This document shows positions 31,365-40,106 of a stretch of 40,106 bases of DNA, one piece after another. The stretch lies in the NCBI GenBank assembly GCA_958477465.1, contig CAUEFX010000039.1, positions 1-40,106 of the forward strand, written 5' to 3'. Every line of letters starts with the position of its first letter. Position 1 is the first letter of the stretch. Under the pieces are notes generated by a model. That model was not told where the DNA came from, made no database searches, and worked only from the letters and a program-made list of their open reading frames with translations. Made by a program: the position numbers and the translations under genes. The DNA comes from an uncultured Bacteroides sp. Its GTDB lineage: Bacteria > Bacteroidota > Bacteroidia > Bacteroidales > Bacteroidaceae.

Positions 31365-34193
31365 ATGCAGGAAACAGAATATATAAATGTATACGGTGCG
31401 CGTGTACATAATTTGAAAGATATTGATGCCGAAATTCCCCGTAACAGTATGACGGTTATCACCGGACTGAGCGGGAGCGGTAAATCTTCATTAGCGTTCG
31501 ATACGATATTTGCCGAAGGGCAGCGGCGGTATATTGAAACATTTTCGGCTTATGCCCGTAACTTTTTAGGAAACTTGGAACGCCCCGATGTGGATAAGAT
31601 CACCGGATTAAGCCCGGTTATTTCCATAGAACAGAAAACAACGAACAAGAATCCCCGGTCTACAGTGGGAACAACAACGGAGATATATGATTACCTCCGT
31701 TTGCTTTATGCCCGTGCCGGAACAGCCTATTCTTATCTCTCGGGGGAAAAGATGGTGAAGTATACCGAAGAACAGATACTCGACCTTATCCTGAAAGATT
31801 ATAATGGCAAGAAAATTTATATGCTGGCACCGTTGGTCCGTGCGCGCAAGGGGCATTACAAGGAGTTGTTCGAGCAGGTGCGCAAGAAAGGATATCTGTA
31901 TGTACGTGTAGACGGAGAGGTGCGTGAGGTGACGCACGGCATGAAACTGGATCGCTACAAAAATCATGATATCGAGGTGGTGATTGATAAGATGGTGGTA
32001 ACTGATAAGGATGACAAGCGTCTGAAACAAAGCGTTGCCACTGCCATGCGGCAAGGAGATGGGTTGTTGCAGATTCTGGATGTGGCGACTCAGAGTATTC
32101 GTCATTACAGTAAGCGGTTGATGTGCCCCGTTACCGGATTGTCTTATCGGGAACCGGCACCGCATAACTTTTCGTTTAATTCTCCGCAGGGCGCCTGTCC
32201 GAAGTGTAAAGGGCTCGGAGTGGTAAGTCAGATCGATGTGGACAAGGTAGTTCCCGATCGCAATCTGTCTATCTATGAGGGCGCCATCGCTCCATTGGGC
32301 AAGTATAAGAATACGATGATATTCTGGCAGATAGGAGCTTTGCTTGAGAAGTATGAAGCTACGTTGAAAACTCCGGTCAAGGATTTGCCGGATGATGCCA
32401 TTGATGAAATCCTGCATGGTTCGGACGAAAGGATTAAAATAAAAAGTTCTCTGATCGGAACTTCCTCCGACTATTTTGTAACCTATGAAGGCGTGGTCAA
32501 ATATATTCAGATGTTGCAGGAGAAAGATGCTTCGGCCACTGCCCAGAAATGGGCGGAGCAGTTTGCACGTACTGCCGTGTGTCCCGAATGTAAGGGTGCG
32601 CGATTGAATAAAGAAGCATTGCATTTCCGTATTCATGATAAGAATATCAACGAACTCGCCAACATGGATATCGACGAGCTTTACGACTGGCTGATGAAGG
32701 TGGATGAATTCCTGTCGGACAAACAAAAGAAAATCGCTGCTGAAATATTAAAAGAAATACGTACGCGCCTGAAGTTCCTGTTGGATGTGGGGCTCGATTA
32801 TCTGTCATTGAACCGCAGTTCGGTAAGTCTGTCGGGAGGGGAGAGTCAGCGTATACGTCTGGCTACGCAGATTGGTTCGCAGTTGGTGAATGTACTTTAT
32901 ATTCTGGATGAGCCGAGTATCGGGCTTCATCAGCGGGACAACCTGCGGCTCATCAACTCTTTAAAGGAGTTGCGCGATATGGGGAATACCGTTATTGTGG
33001 TCGAACATGATAAAGATATGATGCTTGCAGCCGACTATGTGATCGACATGGGGCCTAAGGCCGGCCGCCTGGGAGGGGAAGTCGTGTTTGCCGGTACGCC
33101 GCAGGAAATGTTGCAGACCGACACGCTTACTTCGCAATACCTTAACGGAAAACAGAGGATCGAGATTCCTGCCAAGCGCCGCTCCGGCAACGGTAAGTCG
33201 TTATGGCTTCGCGGAGCGAAGGGAAACAATCTGAAGAATGTGGATGTGGAGTTTCCGTTGGGTAAGTTGATTTGTGTGACCGGCGTCTCCGGAAGTGGCA
33301 AATCCACCTTGATTAATGAGACATTGCAACCGATTCTTTCGCAGAAGTTTTACCGCTCTTTGCAAGATCCGTTGGAATACGATTCTATCGAAGGGCTGGA
33401 GAATATAGACAAGGTGGTGAATGTAGACCAGTCACCGTTGGGGCGTACCCCGCGTTCCAATCCGGCAACGTATACCGGTGTCTTTTCGGATATCCGCAAT
33501 CTCTTTGTCGGTCTGCCCGAAGCTAAGATACGCGGATACAAACCCGGCCGATTCTCTTTCAATGTGGCAGGCGGACGTTGTGAGGCTTGCTCCGGGAATG
33601 GCTATAAGACGATTGAAATGAATTTTCTGCCGGATGTGTATGTGCCTTGCGAAGTGTGTCACGGCAAACGCTATAACCGTGAAACTCTGGAAGTGCGCTT
33701 TAAAGGAAAATCCATTGCCGATGTACTCGATATGACAATCAACCGCGCTGTGGAGTTCTTTGAAAACGTGCCACAGATTCTGAATAAAATCAAGGTGATA
33801 CAAGATGTCGGACTGGGATATATAAAGCTGGGACAGTCATCGACAACCCTTTCCGGCGGTGAAAGCCAGCGGGTGAAATTAGCTACCGAGCTCTCGAAAC
33901 GAGATACGGGCAAAACCCTCTACATCCTCGATGAACCTACTACCGGACTGCATTTTGAAGATATACGCGTACTGATGAGTGTGCTGAATAAACTGGTAGA
34001 TAAGGGGAATACGGTCATTGTGATTGAGCATAATCTGGATGTGATCAAAATGGCCGATTACATCATCGACATGGGTCCGGACGGAGGTAAAGGCGGTGGT
34101 GAATTGCTGAGTTTCGGCACTCCGGAGGAGGTTGCGAAGAGTACGAAAGGGTACACCCCGAAATTTCTTCGCGAGGAGCTTGCTATTCGATAA
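31365..34193 (+). CDS. uvrA: excinuclease ABC subunit A
   Basis: The damage-recognition ATPase of nucleotide excision repair, 942 aa, the usual length. Walker A of domain I is GLSGSGKSS (about 32-40); the UvrB-binding region follows. Zinc-binding clusters are CPVTGLSYREPAPHNFSF ... CPKCKGLG and, late in domain II, CEACSGNGYKT ... CEVCHGKRY. The signature motif LSGGESQRIRLATQIG is in domain I and LSGGESQRVKLATELS in domain II. Walker A of domain II is GVSGSGKST. Start ATG 31365 gives MQETEYINVYGARVHNLKDI. It follows the T9SS-tail protein gene by seven bases. All key residues look intact. Confidence 0.98.
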   Translation: MQETEYINVYGARVHNLKDIDAEIPRNSMTVITGLSGSGKSSLAFDTIFAEGQRRYIETFSAYARNFLGNLERPDVDKITGLSPVISIEQKTTNKNPRSTVGTTTEIYDYLRLLYARAGTAYSYLSGEKMVKYTEEQILDLILKDYNGKKIYMLAPLVRARKGHYKELFEQVRKKGYLYVRVDGEVREVTHGMKLDRYKNHDIEVVIDKMVVTDKDDKRLKQSVATAMRQGDGLLQILDVATQSIRHYSKRLMCPVTGLSYREPAPHNFSFNSPQGACPKCKGLGVVSQIDVDKVVPDRNLSIYEGAIAPLGKYKNTMIFWQIGALLEKYEATLKTPVKDLPDDAIDEILHGSDERIKIKSSLIGTSSDYFVTYEGVVKYIQMLQEKDASATAQKWAEQFARTAVCPECKGARLNKEALHFRIHDKNINELANMDIDELYDWLMKVDEFLSDKQKKIAAEILKEIRTRLKFLLDVGLDYLSLNRSSVSLSGGESQRIRLATQIGSQLVNVLYILDEPSIGLHQRDNLRLINSLKELRDMGNTVIVVEHDKDMMLAADYVIDMGPKAGRLGGEVVFAGTPQEMLQTDTLTSQYLNGKQRIEIPAKRRSGNGKSLWLRGAKGNNLKNVDVEFPLGKLICVTGVSGSGKSTLINETLQPILSQKFYRSLQDPLEYDSIEGLENIDKVVNVDQSPLGRTPRSNPATYTGVFSDIRNLFVGLPEAKIRGYKPGRFSFNVAGGRCEACSGNGYKTIEMNFLPDVYVPCEVCHGKRYNRETLEVRFKGKSIADVLDMTINRAVEFFENVPQILNKIKVIQDVGLGYIKLGQSSTTLSGGESQRVKLATELSKRDTGKTLYILDEPTTGLHFEDIRVLMSVLNKLVDKGNTVIVIEHNLDVIKMADYIIDMGPDGGKGGGELLSFGTPEEVAKSTKGYTPKFLREELAIR

Positions 34194-34265
34194 ATGCCTT
34201 TTTTCATACTGTTAGCATTTACTGATCTATACACCTTTGAGAAAGTTGAAGACACATACCCTGAA

Positions 34266-36167
34266 ATGAAGAAATATTTGTTAGTCTTATCGTTGTTATT
34301 CGTTAGTTTTTCCGCATCAGCCGATGGAGATGCTTTGTTGGACAGTCTGTACCGGAATTTGAAGAAGGCGGAGACACAGGAAGGAAATGCTTTGGCCGAA
34401 GCCTATTCGGACATAGGCGATTACTACATGTATAAACAACCGGATTCTGCCAGATATTATTTTCAGCAGGGTATAGATCATCTTCGCAACCATACAGACC
34501 TCTGCTACTCCGGATTATTGAGTAATATGGCCACCTACTATTACTCTATTGGAGATATGGACAAGGCCCTGTCTTCTTATCTTTTTGCTTTGCAGGAAGC
34601 TGTGAGGTTGGGGCATGACGAGGTTGCCACCTTAGTGTCTTCGTCACTCGGAGTGGTTTATCGTAGAAAGGAGATGCCGGATTCCGCTCTTTATTATTAC
34701 AATAAAGCGCTGGAGTTTTCGGAGAAACAGGATGACTTTGCAACTACTGCCAATTTGTATACCAATATTGCCGTATTATACAGTGCCATTCCCCGTTTGG
34801 CAGAAGCGCTTTCTTATGCTGAAAAGTCTGTGGAGATCTCTTTGAAAGGGGATGATCCCGTTCAGGTTGTTTATAGTTATTCCGTATATGGTTCTTTATT
34901 GTCTAAAAACGGAGAATGGGAAAAGGCCGTACAGACATTGAGAAAAGGAGTGGATGACTCGAGAAAAATAAAATCGCCCCAGCTCATCGTAAAGTGTATC
35001 GCTCCTTTATTAGTGGCTTATGACAATATAGGGCAGACGGATTCCGTGAAGTATTACATGGCTATGGGAGAAGAGGAACTTCCAAAGTTGCCTGCCGATG
35101 CGGTAGAGACACTTGGCTTTTATGAAACGCAGGGAGAGCTGCTGAACAGGTACGGGCAATATCGAGAGAGCTTGGAAGCCATGAAGAAAATCGAGAAATT
35201 GCGTGGAAAAAGTCACATGCCGCTTGATCTGCTATATTTTCGGCTGGGTGATGATTATTATGGTTTGAAGGACTTCATGCCTGCTTATGAGTATATGAAA
35301 AAGGCATTTCTGACTAAAGATTCTCTGTTTGCGGGAGAGGTGCAGAAACAACTGTCTGATTTGACGGTAAAATATCAGACGAAGGAGAAAGAACTTGAAA
35401 TAGTCCGGTTAAAGCAAGTCCAGACCGAACAGCATGCTGTGATGATGAAGAGAATTTTTTGTCTCATACTTTTCCTGCTGATCTTGGTTACGGCATTTCT
35501 CATTTTGCTGTACAAAAAGAGAACTTTGGAAAGAGAGACTGATTTGCGTCTGGCGCGTCAATATATCGATGGGTTGGAGAACGAACGGAAACGTCTTGCC
35601 AAAGAACTTCATGACGGAGTATGCAACGATCTGCTGGGAATACAATACTACATGCAGACACTGGACAATATAGGGGAAGAGGCGCAACAGAAACTTTCTC
35701 CAATGATTGAACAGGCTCGTGTGGATATTCGTTTTATTTCACACGAGTTAATGCCACCGGCTCTTCAGTACACGAATCTGAACATCATGTTGGAAGATTA
35801 TATCGAGCGGATCGGTAATGTGCATCCGCACGTTTGTTTTCATTATTTATCTTTACCCGAACATGCGGAGTGGGAGAGTGTCCCTGCTCAGAAGGCGTAC
35901 GAGCTTTATCGCATCGTGCAAGAGGTGTTAGGTAATTCTTTGGCTCATAGTAAGGCTACGGAGATAGACGTTACATTGTCACAGGCCGGTGGAAAGAAGA
36001 TTGTGTTGACAGTCTCCGATAATGGTAAGGAGGGGGCAGCTTCGCCGGCGGGCGGGTATGGTATCGGACTGCGGACTGTGGAAGATCGTGTGAAATGTAT
36101 TGACGGGAGCTATTCGCTGACTTCTGATGACAACGGGACCACTTTTGTTGTTGAAACGGGTTACTGA
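34266..36167 (+). CDS. TPR-containing sensor histidine kinase (NarL/HisKA_3 class)
   Basis: A 633-aa membrane kinase. The start chosen is the ATG at 34266, giving signal peptide MKKYLLVLSLLFVSFSASA. The periplasmic part (about 25-370) is a row of TPR repeats (YYFQQGIDHLRNH, ALSSYLFALQEAVRLGH, YYYNKALEFSEKQ, YAEKSVEISLKGD). A coiled-coil leads to a single membrane helix at about 396-417 (IFCLILFLLILVTAFLILLY). The cytoplasmic kinase core has the phospho-acceptor His449 in ERKRLAKELHDGVCNDLLG and a HATPase domain (about 555-633) with NSLAHSKATEIDV and VSDNGKEG. The output partner is the NarL-type regulator at 36301. Signal unknown. Confidence 0.92.
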   Translation: MKKYLLVLSLLFVSFSASADGDALLDSLYRNLKKAETQEGNALAEAYSDIGDYYMYKQPDSARYYFQQGIDHLRNHTDLCYSGLLSNMATYYYSIGDMDKALSSYLFALQEAVRLGHDEVATLVSSSLGVVYRRKEMPDSALYYYNKALEFSEKQDDFATTANLYTNIAVLYSAIPRLAEALSYAEKSVEISLKGDDPVQVVYSYSVYGSLLSKNGEWEKAVQTLRKGVDDSRKIKSPQLIVKCIAPLLVAYDNIGQTDSVKYYMAMGEEELPKLPADAVETLGFYETQGELLNRYGQYRESLEAMKKIEKLRGKSHMPLDLLYFRLGDDYYGLKDFMPAYEYMKKAFLTKDSLFAGEVQKQLSDLTVKYQTKEKELEIVRLKQVQTEQHAVMMKRIFCLILFLLILVTAFLILLYKKRTLERETDLRLARQYIDGLENERKRLAKELHDGVCNDLLGIQYYMQTLDNIGEEAQQKLSPMIEQARVDIRFISHELMPPALQYTNLNIMLEDYIERIGNVHPHVCFHYLSLPEHAEWESVPAQKAYELYRIVQEVLGNSLAHSKATEIDVTLSQAGGKKIVLTVSDNGKEGAASPAGGYGIGLRTVEDRVKCIDGSYSLTSDDNGTTFVVETGY

Positions 36168-36229
36168 ATGGATTGTTAAGTAGCATATTTTACAATAGTA
36201 TTTCACGCATTATTCATTTTATTTGATTT

Positions 36230-36247
36230 TTCACGGTTTTCCGTGAA
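36230..36247. promoter_or_regulatory. perfect dyad TTCACGG-N4-CCGTGAA upstream of the response regulator
   Basis: Seven-base arms lie 54 bases before the ATG at 36301 and about 20 bases before a -7-like TTACTTTG (36269-36276). A half-site, TTTCACG, also occurs at 36201-36207. It is consistent with an operator, perhaps autoregulatory. No T-run follows, so it is not a terminator. Confidence 0.5.
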
Positions 36248-36300
36248 GCGTATTCTTGCTAATATTCATTACTTTGCAGAACAATAACGAAGGAAAGTAA

Positions 36301-36960
36301 ATGAGTAAAACCCAAAAAAGTATATTACTGGTCGATGATCATGATTTAATTCTTCAAGGCATTAAATATATTGTCGATCAGATACCGGAAATAAGTCAAT
36401 TTTGTACAGCTTCTTCTGCGGAAGAAGCGTGTCGGTGGGTATCCGGCCGCCAGTCTTTTGACCTTTATATCTTGGACGTTGAACTACCCGATGCATCCGG
36501 GTTCGATCTGATCGACCGTATCCGTGAAAAAGATCCGGAGGCCCGTATTATTGTCAATACCATGCATGATGAAATGTGGAACATCAGCCGTCTTCTTCAG
36601 ATGAAAGTATCTTCCGTTATTCTTAAATCTTCCAATATACAAGAGGTAAAAAAGGCGATTCTTACCGTTTTGTCCGGTAAACAGTATTTCTGTGACCATT
36701 TTGAGGCTTTATGCCGTAAACTGAAAAATACAGATAGCGGAATATATCCGAGTGATGCACTTACTACCCGGGAGATGGATGTATTGCAGGCTATTGCCGA
36801 TGGGCTGAGCACCCATGAAATAGCCGAATTGTTACATCTGTCGGATAACACGATTGAATCTCACCGTAAGCGGCTGATGCTGAAGCTGAATGCCCGTAAT
36901 GCAGTGGATCTGGTGATGAAAGCTATTTCCAAGGGCATTATTTCTCTGAAGAAACGCTAA
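36301..36960 (+). CDS. NarL/LuxR-type response regulator
   Basis: A 219-aa DNA-binding regulator. The receiver domain (about 1-125) has the acidic pair VDDHDLILQG (D12, D13), phospho-acceptor D59 in LYILDVELPDASG and Lys near 109 in VSSVILKSSN. The LuxR helix-turn-helix (about 152-206) contains LTTREMDVLQAIADGLSTHE and LHLSDNTIESHRKRLMLKL. It pairs with the histidine kinase upstream (133 bases between). The large secreted protein gene follows 41 bases after its stop and may be co-transcribed or a target. Confidence 0.95.
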   Translation: MSKTQKSILLVDDHDLILQGIKYIVDQIPEISQFCTASSAEEACRWVSGRQSFDLYILDVELPDASGFDLIDRIREKDPEARIIVNTMHDEMWNISRLLQMKVSSVILKSSNIQEVKKAILTVLSGKQYFCDHFEALCRKLKNTDSGIYPSDALTTREMDVLQAIADGLSTHEIAELLHLSDNTIESHRKRLMLKLNARNAVDLVMKAISKGIISLKKR

Positions 36961-37001
36961 GCGTTATATATCCTATATTATACACTAAAATTACATGATT
37001 T

Positions 37002-39344
37002 ATGAAACACACTTACTTAACTTTTCGGCTGAGTGCCTGCTTTATTCTTTGTTTGCTATTGTGTGGTAATCTGTCTGCGCAATCGGTCACTACTTTGGAG
37101 GTTCAGCGCCCCGATTTTATGTCCGAACCCGGTGAGTTACAGTTGGTACTTCGCGATCCCGCCTCTTCGGATAAGGAATACGGTCGGGAATACAACGCTA
37201 TCTACAATTCCGAGACAGGAAAATATGAGGTTTTTGACCTGAATGAATCGGCGGACTGGCTTATTTGTGCGAATTACTCCAGCTGGGAGTTGTATTCTGC
37301 CTGTACCTATGTTCTTCCTTATTCGTTTGTGAAGCATGTGACGGCAGGTGAAAACGTGAAATTGGATCTTCGGAATGCGTACCATCAGTGCAATGTTACC
37401 ATAAAGGATTATAATGGCAATCCGTTCTCGAATGTGCTTTTGCAGGAATATCCTTACGGAAGCAGCTATTCGCTCGATCAGGAGGGTAAGTTGCGCTTTT
37501 ATATGCCCGATGTCACTTGGGATTTTGTAATTTCCGTTTCGGATTACTTCCCGGTAAAGAAAAGCATAACCATGGCGGGGGCCGACCGTAACCTGACATT
37601 CACATTCAATGATTGCCAAAAAGTGAACTTAAAGGTTGCGGATTATAAAGGAGATGCAATGGCGAATGCCAGTGTAACCATATCGAAAGACAAGAGATCC
37701 TGCTACACAGAGACCGATGAAAACGGAGAGGCGATTGTGTTTCTTCCCGAAGGTAATTACGAGATCTTTTCGCAGGCTGCCGGATATTGGCGTTTGGAAA
37801 AAGAAATTGCAGTGAACAGTACCACTAAAACGGTAAACCTCTCTTATGAAGGATACAAGCATTTGTTATTCAAAGTGGAGAATGGCGGGAATACGGATAT
37901 TCAGATGAGTCATTTTTATCTTTATACTCAATCTGCTAAAGATGATTATGGTCCTTCCTGCGACGGCAATTCTTATTATCTGCCGAAGGGACTTTATATG
38001 TATGAGGCTGTATTTGATGCCACTTCTGCACGGCGGGGGCTGATTCAAGTAGGAAATTCGGATGTAGAAGAGGTACTTGATTTCAGTGGTTATAAAAAGG
38101 CGATTATAGAGTGTGGTCAGGATGTCGGGTTTATCAATGTGTATGACCCTGCGAAAGACGATGAAGAGCCGATATGGGAAACCTCGTTTCCTGATTACAG
38201 CTATCCGGAAGGAGGGGAAATACCGGAACCATCGGATAAGACTGCCATCGTTTACCTTCCTGCCGGAGAATACGAAATCAATGGGTATAATACTCCCCAA
38301 ACGAGTATGAAAATTCAATTGAACCAATCGGAACAGCGTTTCGTCTATAATACACCGGCTTTGGAACAGTACGCTGTGGAAGTGAATTTTATCAATTCAC
38401 CCGTCGATACCGACGAGCTCCGTTCCTGGTATGCTGATTTTACTCCCAAGGGATACAAAAAGAGCATGTATGGCGGTTCGTACAGCTTACAGTTACCTGC
38501 CGGTGAATATTCTTACAAAATCGAGCATGGTGCTTACAATGGATATGGCTTTTCCAAAGAAGGAACTTGTAAGGTAGATGCCGATAACCGTGTGCTGAAT
38601 GTGGATTTGAAGGATTATCATTGCGTGCGTTTTAATATCTTGACTCCTGATGGCGAAGAAGTGGAATACCCGATTGTGGAACTCTTCAAGGATGACAAGC
38701 CTTTCATGTCGGAAGAAGGGGGAGAGTATTTGTTGGAAAACGGAAATTACAGAGCACTGGTTTGGGATGAAAACGATACGGAAGTGTTCCAGAAATGGGT
38801 GCCTTTCACTGTATCGGGTAGAGATCAGGTCATCGATGTACAATTTGAACGTGCCAATACTTCTCTTGTTTTCACGGAGGTGAAAAATGAGATGTTCGAA
38901 CCGGTAACAAATGCTGCTGTGGTCATTGCAGGAAAAGCTCCGGATTATACACGTGAGAATTACGCCTTGTTTACAAACATTCCTTGCGGTAAGAATAACT
39001 ATACGATTTCTATTGGTGGAATTCAGGTGCAGGCCGGTACCGTAGAGGTAAATGCAGACGAATCGCTCGACATCACGTTCTATATCGATTCTTCGGCAAC
39101 CGGAATGAATGACCGGACAGAGGGAAAACTGTCGATGATACAGTTGGGCGACAAGTTACTGTTACTTTCAGAAAACGGAGAACCGTATCAGGTATCTATT
39201 TATAATATAAACGGAAATAAAGTACTGGAAAGAAGAATGAATGGAGACGGCGAGCTCTTTGTAGATTCTTTCGGAAGCGGTATCTATATTCTGCAGATCG
39301 TGAAGTCCGGTCATGTGAAGACGTTTAAGTTTGTAAAGAAATAG
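37002..39344 (+). CDS. large secreted protein of tandem Ig/Cna-like modules with T9SS type A-like tail
   Basis: A 780-aa exported protein with signal peptide LSACFILCLLLCGNLSA. The body consists of roughly 70-90-residue beta modules. Each starts with a strand such as CNVTIKDYNGNPFSNVLLQ, VNLKVADYKGDAMANASVTI or VRFNILTPDGEEVEYPIVEL, and many close with a motif like LPEGNYEI, LPKGLYMY, LPAGEYEI, LPAGEYSY or LENGNYRA. This pattern fits carboxypeptidase-regulatory/SpaA-like Ig folds. The last ~65 residues (SIYNINGNKVLERRMNGDGE ... GSGIYILQIVKSG, ending KTFKFVKK) resemble the type A sorting domain of the type IX system. The position after the two-component pair suggests a linked role. Function unknown. 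Confidence 0.8.
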   Translation: MKHTYLTFRLSACFILCLLLCGNLSAQSVTTLEVQRPDFMSEPGELQLVLRDPASSDKEYGREYNAIYNSETGKYEVFDLNESADWLICANYSSWELYSACTYVLPYSFVKHVTAGENVKLDLRNAYHQCNVTIKDYNGNPFSNVLLQEYPYGSSYSLDQEGKLRFYMPDVTWDFVISVSDYFPVKKSITMAGADRNLTFTFNDCQKVNLKVADYKGDAMANASVTISKDKRSCYTETDENGEAIVFLPEGNYEIFSQAAGYWRLEKEIAVNSTTKTVNLSYEGYKHLLFKVENGGNTDIQMSHFYLYTQSAKDDYGPSCDGNSYYLPKGLYMYEAVFDATSARRGLIQVGNSDVEEVLDFSGYKKAIIECGQDVGFINVYDPAKDDEEPIWETSFPDYSYPEGGEIPEPSDKTAIVYLPAGEYEINGYNTPQTSMKIQLNQSEQRFVYNTPALEQYAVEVNFINSPVDTDELRSWYADFTPKGYKKSMYGGSYSLQLPAGEYSYKIEHGAYNGYGFSKEGTCKVDADNRVLNVDLKDYHCVRFNILTPDGEEVEYPIVELFKDDKPFMSEEGGEYLLENGNYRALVWDENDTEVFQKWVPFTVSGRDQVIDVQFERANTSLVFTEVKNEMFEPVTNAAVVIAGKAPDYTRENYALFTNIPCGKNNYTISIGGIQVQAGTVEVNADESLDITFYIDSSATGMNDRTEGKLSMIQLGDKLLLLSENGEPYQVSIYNINGNKVLERRMNGDGELFVDSFGSGIYILQIVKSGHVKTFKFVKK

Positions 39345-39430
39345 AGGTGGAGCTGGATATATTGAGAGCCTGTTTGGATTCTCCTCAAAAAACAATACAG
39401 GGCAGAGTTTAAGCAGCTCCAGAGAGTCTG

Positions 39431-39480
39431 ATTCCCCCGGCAAAAACAATCTCACGTTTTTGCCGGGGGATTATTTTTTT
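39431..39480 (+). terminator. very strong intrinsic terminator
   Basis: A perfect 15-bp stem, TCCCCCGGCAAAAAC (39433-39447) with its complement at 39456-39470, has an 8-base loop and then TTATTTTTTTC. It ends the kinase-regulator-secreted-protein unit. Confidence 0.9.
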
Positions 39481-39482
39481 CT

Positions 39483-39490
39483 TATTTTTG
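39483..39490 (+). promoter_or_regulatory. candidate -7 element for the YbaK-type gene
   Basis: TATTTTTG lies just after the terminator T-run, 95 bases upstream of the ATG. It implies a leader of about 90 bases if used. Confidence 0.35.
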
Positions 39491-39584
39491 CTCCTTTAAA
39501 AAACAGATATTCACTCTTGTTTGGATTTGATCCGGATATGGTTTGGAGAAGATTCAGACAAGTTCTTAATTCGATTCAATGGTT

Positions 39585-40064
39585 ATGAAAATAAGTAAGA
39601 CAAATGCCGCCCGTCTTCTGGATAAGTCGAAGATCTCCTACGAACTGATCCCTTATGAAGTGGACGAGAATGATTTGAGTGCAGTGCATGTAGCGGCCAA
39701 TCTTGGGGAGAACATAAGTCAGGTGTTCAAAACGCTTGTTTTGCACGGAGATAAGACCGGACATTTTGTCTGTGTCATTCCCGGAGACAAAGAGGTGAAT
39801 CTGAAGCTTGCCGCTAAGGTGTCCGGTAATAAGAGTTGTGACATGATACCGATGAAAGAGCTTCTTCCCACTACCGGATATATCCGGGGAGCTTGTTCGC
39901 CGGTCGGGATGAAGAAGCATTTTCCCACATATATTCATGAGACCTGTCTTGAGTTTCCCTATATTTATGTCAGTGCCGGGCAACGCGGACTGCAGATTAA
40001 GATTGCCCCGAACGATTTGATAAAAGAAGTACGTGCCGAAGTTTGTACCCTGTTTGTTGAATAA
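39585..40064 (+). CDS. ybaK: YbaK/EbsC family Cys-tRNA(Pro)/Cys-tRNA(Cys) deacylase
   Basis: A protein of about 159 aa from the prolyl-tRNA synthetase editing-domain family, which hydrolyses mischarged Cys-tRNA(Pro). It opens MKISKTNAARLLDKSKISYE and has the family pattern VFKTLVLHGDKTGHFVCVIPG with the catalytic-loop Lys, the GYIRGACSPVGMKKHFPTYI segment, and a C-terminal SAGQRGLQIKIAPNDLI. An ATG six bases earlier (39579) is an equal alternative start. It stands alone behind a strong terminator. Confidence 0.92.
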   Translation: MKISKTNAARLLDKSKISYELIPYEVDENDLSAVHVAANLGENISQVFKTLVLHGDKTGHFVCVIPGDKEVNLKLAAKVSGNKSCDMIPMKELLPTTGYIRGACSPVGMKKHFPTYIHETCLEFPYIYVSAGQRGLQIKIAPNDLIKEVRAEVCTLFVE

Positions 40065-40077
40065 TTAAAAAAAAGCA

Positions 40078-40085
40078 TATATTTG
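40078..40085 (+). promoter_or_regulatory. candidate -7 element at window end
   Basis: TATATTTG matches the consensus. It is followed by (CAG)4 then (AAG)3 up to the window edge, so a downstream gene or RNA probably starts beyond base 40106. Confidence 0.45.
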
Positions 40086-40106
40086 CAGCAGCAGCAGAAG
40101 AAGAAG

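Noticed and set aside
31608..32726. 372-codon minus-strand frame
   Set aside because: It is fully opposite uvrA, whose motifs are intact; the frame reads as His/Ile/Gln-rich complement.

Overview
The window looks like chromosomal DNA of a gut Bacteroides species or a close relative; I cannot name the species. The evidence is the promoter grammar (-33 TTTG, 19-21 bases, -7 TAnnTTTG, the known Bacteroidota housekeeping consensus), an S16 with a long Ala/Glu/Lys tail, a Bacteroidota-type omega subunit, a DUF4293-like protein, BamD, an Asp/TPR-rich secretome and a TPR-histidine kinase. No rRNA, tRNA, CRISPR array, integrase or transposase was seen.

Layout. 1-3845 (minus): a tripartite RND efflux operon, with an adaptor lipoprotein followed by an RND pump cut by the window edge. 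A divergent AraC regulator lies at 4011-4886. Next come rpsP (minus), with a textbook promoter, and a second, paralogous AraC regulator (minus). 6522-7938 is an unusually long non-coding stretch with four separate repeat or palindrome structures. 7939-9225 (minus) is a two-DTG aspartic protease. Divergent from it is a three-gene operon of unknown function (9584-11567), followed by a secreted TPR protein. 13058-19164 is a complete YbhGFSR-like ABC exporter: TolC-like, HlyD-like, a fused double ATPase and two permeases, with a long inverted-repeat spacer between the permeases.

19401-24165 (minus) holds a small heat-shock protein, an AlaX-like editing hydrolase, a DUF1593 hydrolase and uvrB. A compact transcription unit at about 21953-22056 (perfect promoter, about 65 nt, intrinsic terminator) is the best candidate here for an undescribed small RNA. 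24301-27959 (plus) holds phenylacetate-CoA ligase, a double-ACT protein, bamD, rpoZ and a DUF4293-like membrane protein. 28022-30524 (minus) holds an outer-membrane barrel protein and a triple-LysM protein fused to a receptor-like ligand-binding domain. 30665-34193 (plus) holds a secreted protein with a gliding/T9SS type B-like C-terminus and uvrA. 34266-39344 (plus) holds a TPR histidine kinase, a NarL-type response regulator and a large repeat-built secreted protein with a T9SS type A-like tail. A very strong terminator and a YbaK-type deacylase close the window.

Themes: envelope export (RND and ABC), outer-membrane biogenesis (BamD, barrel, LysM protein), nucleotide excision repair (uvrA and uvrB at separate loci), translation quality control (AlaX, YbaK, S16) and a self-contained two-component module. 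Promoter and terminator calls are by eye; protein names rest on recognised motifs, not on database searches.
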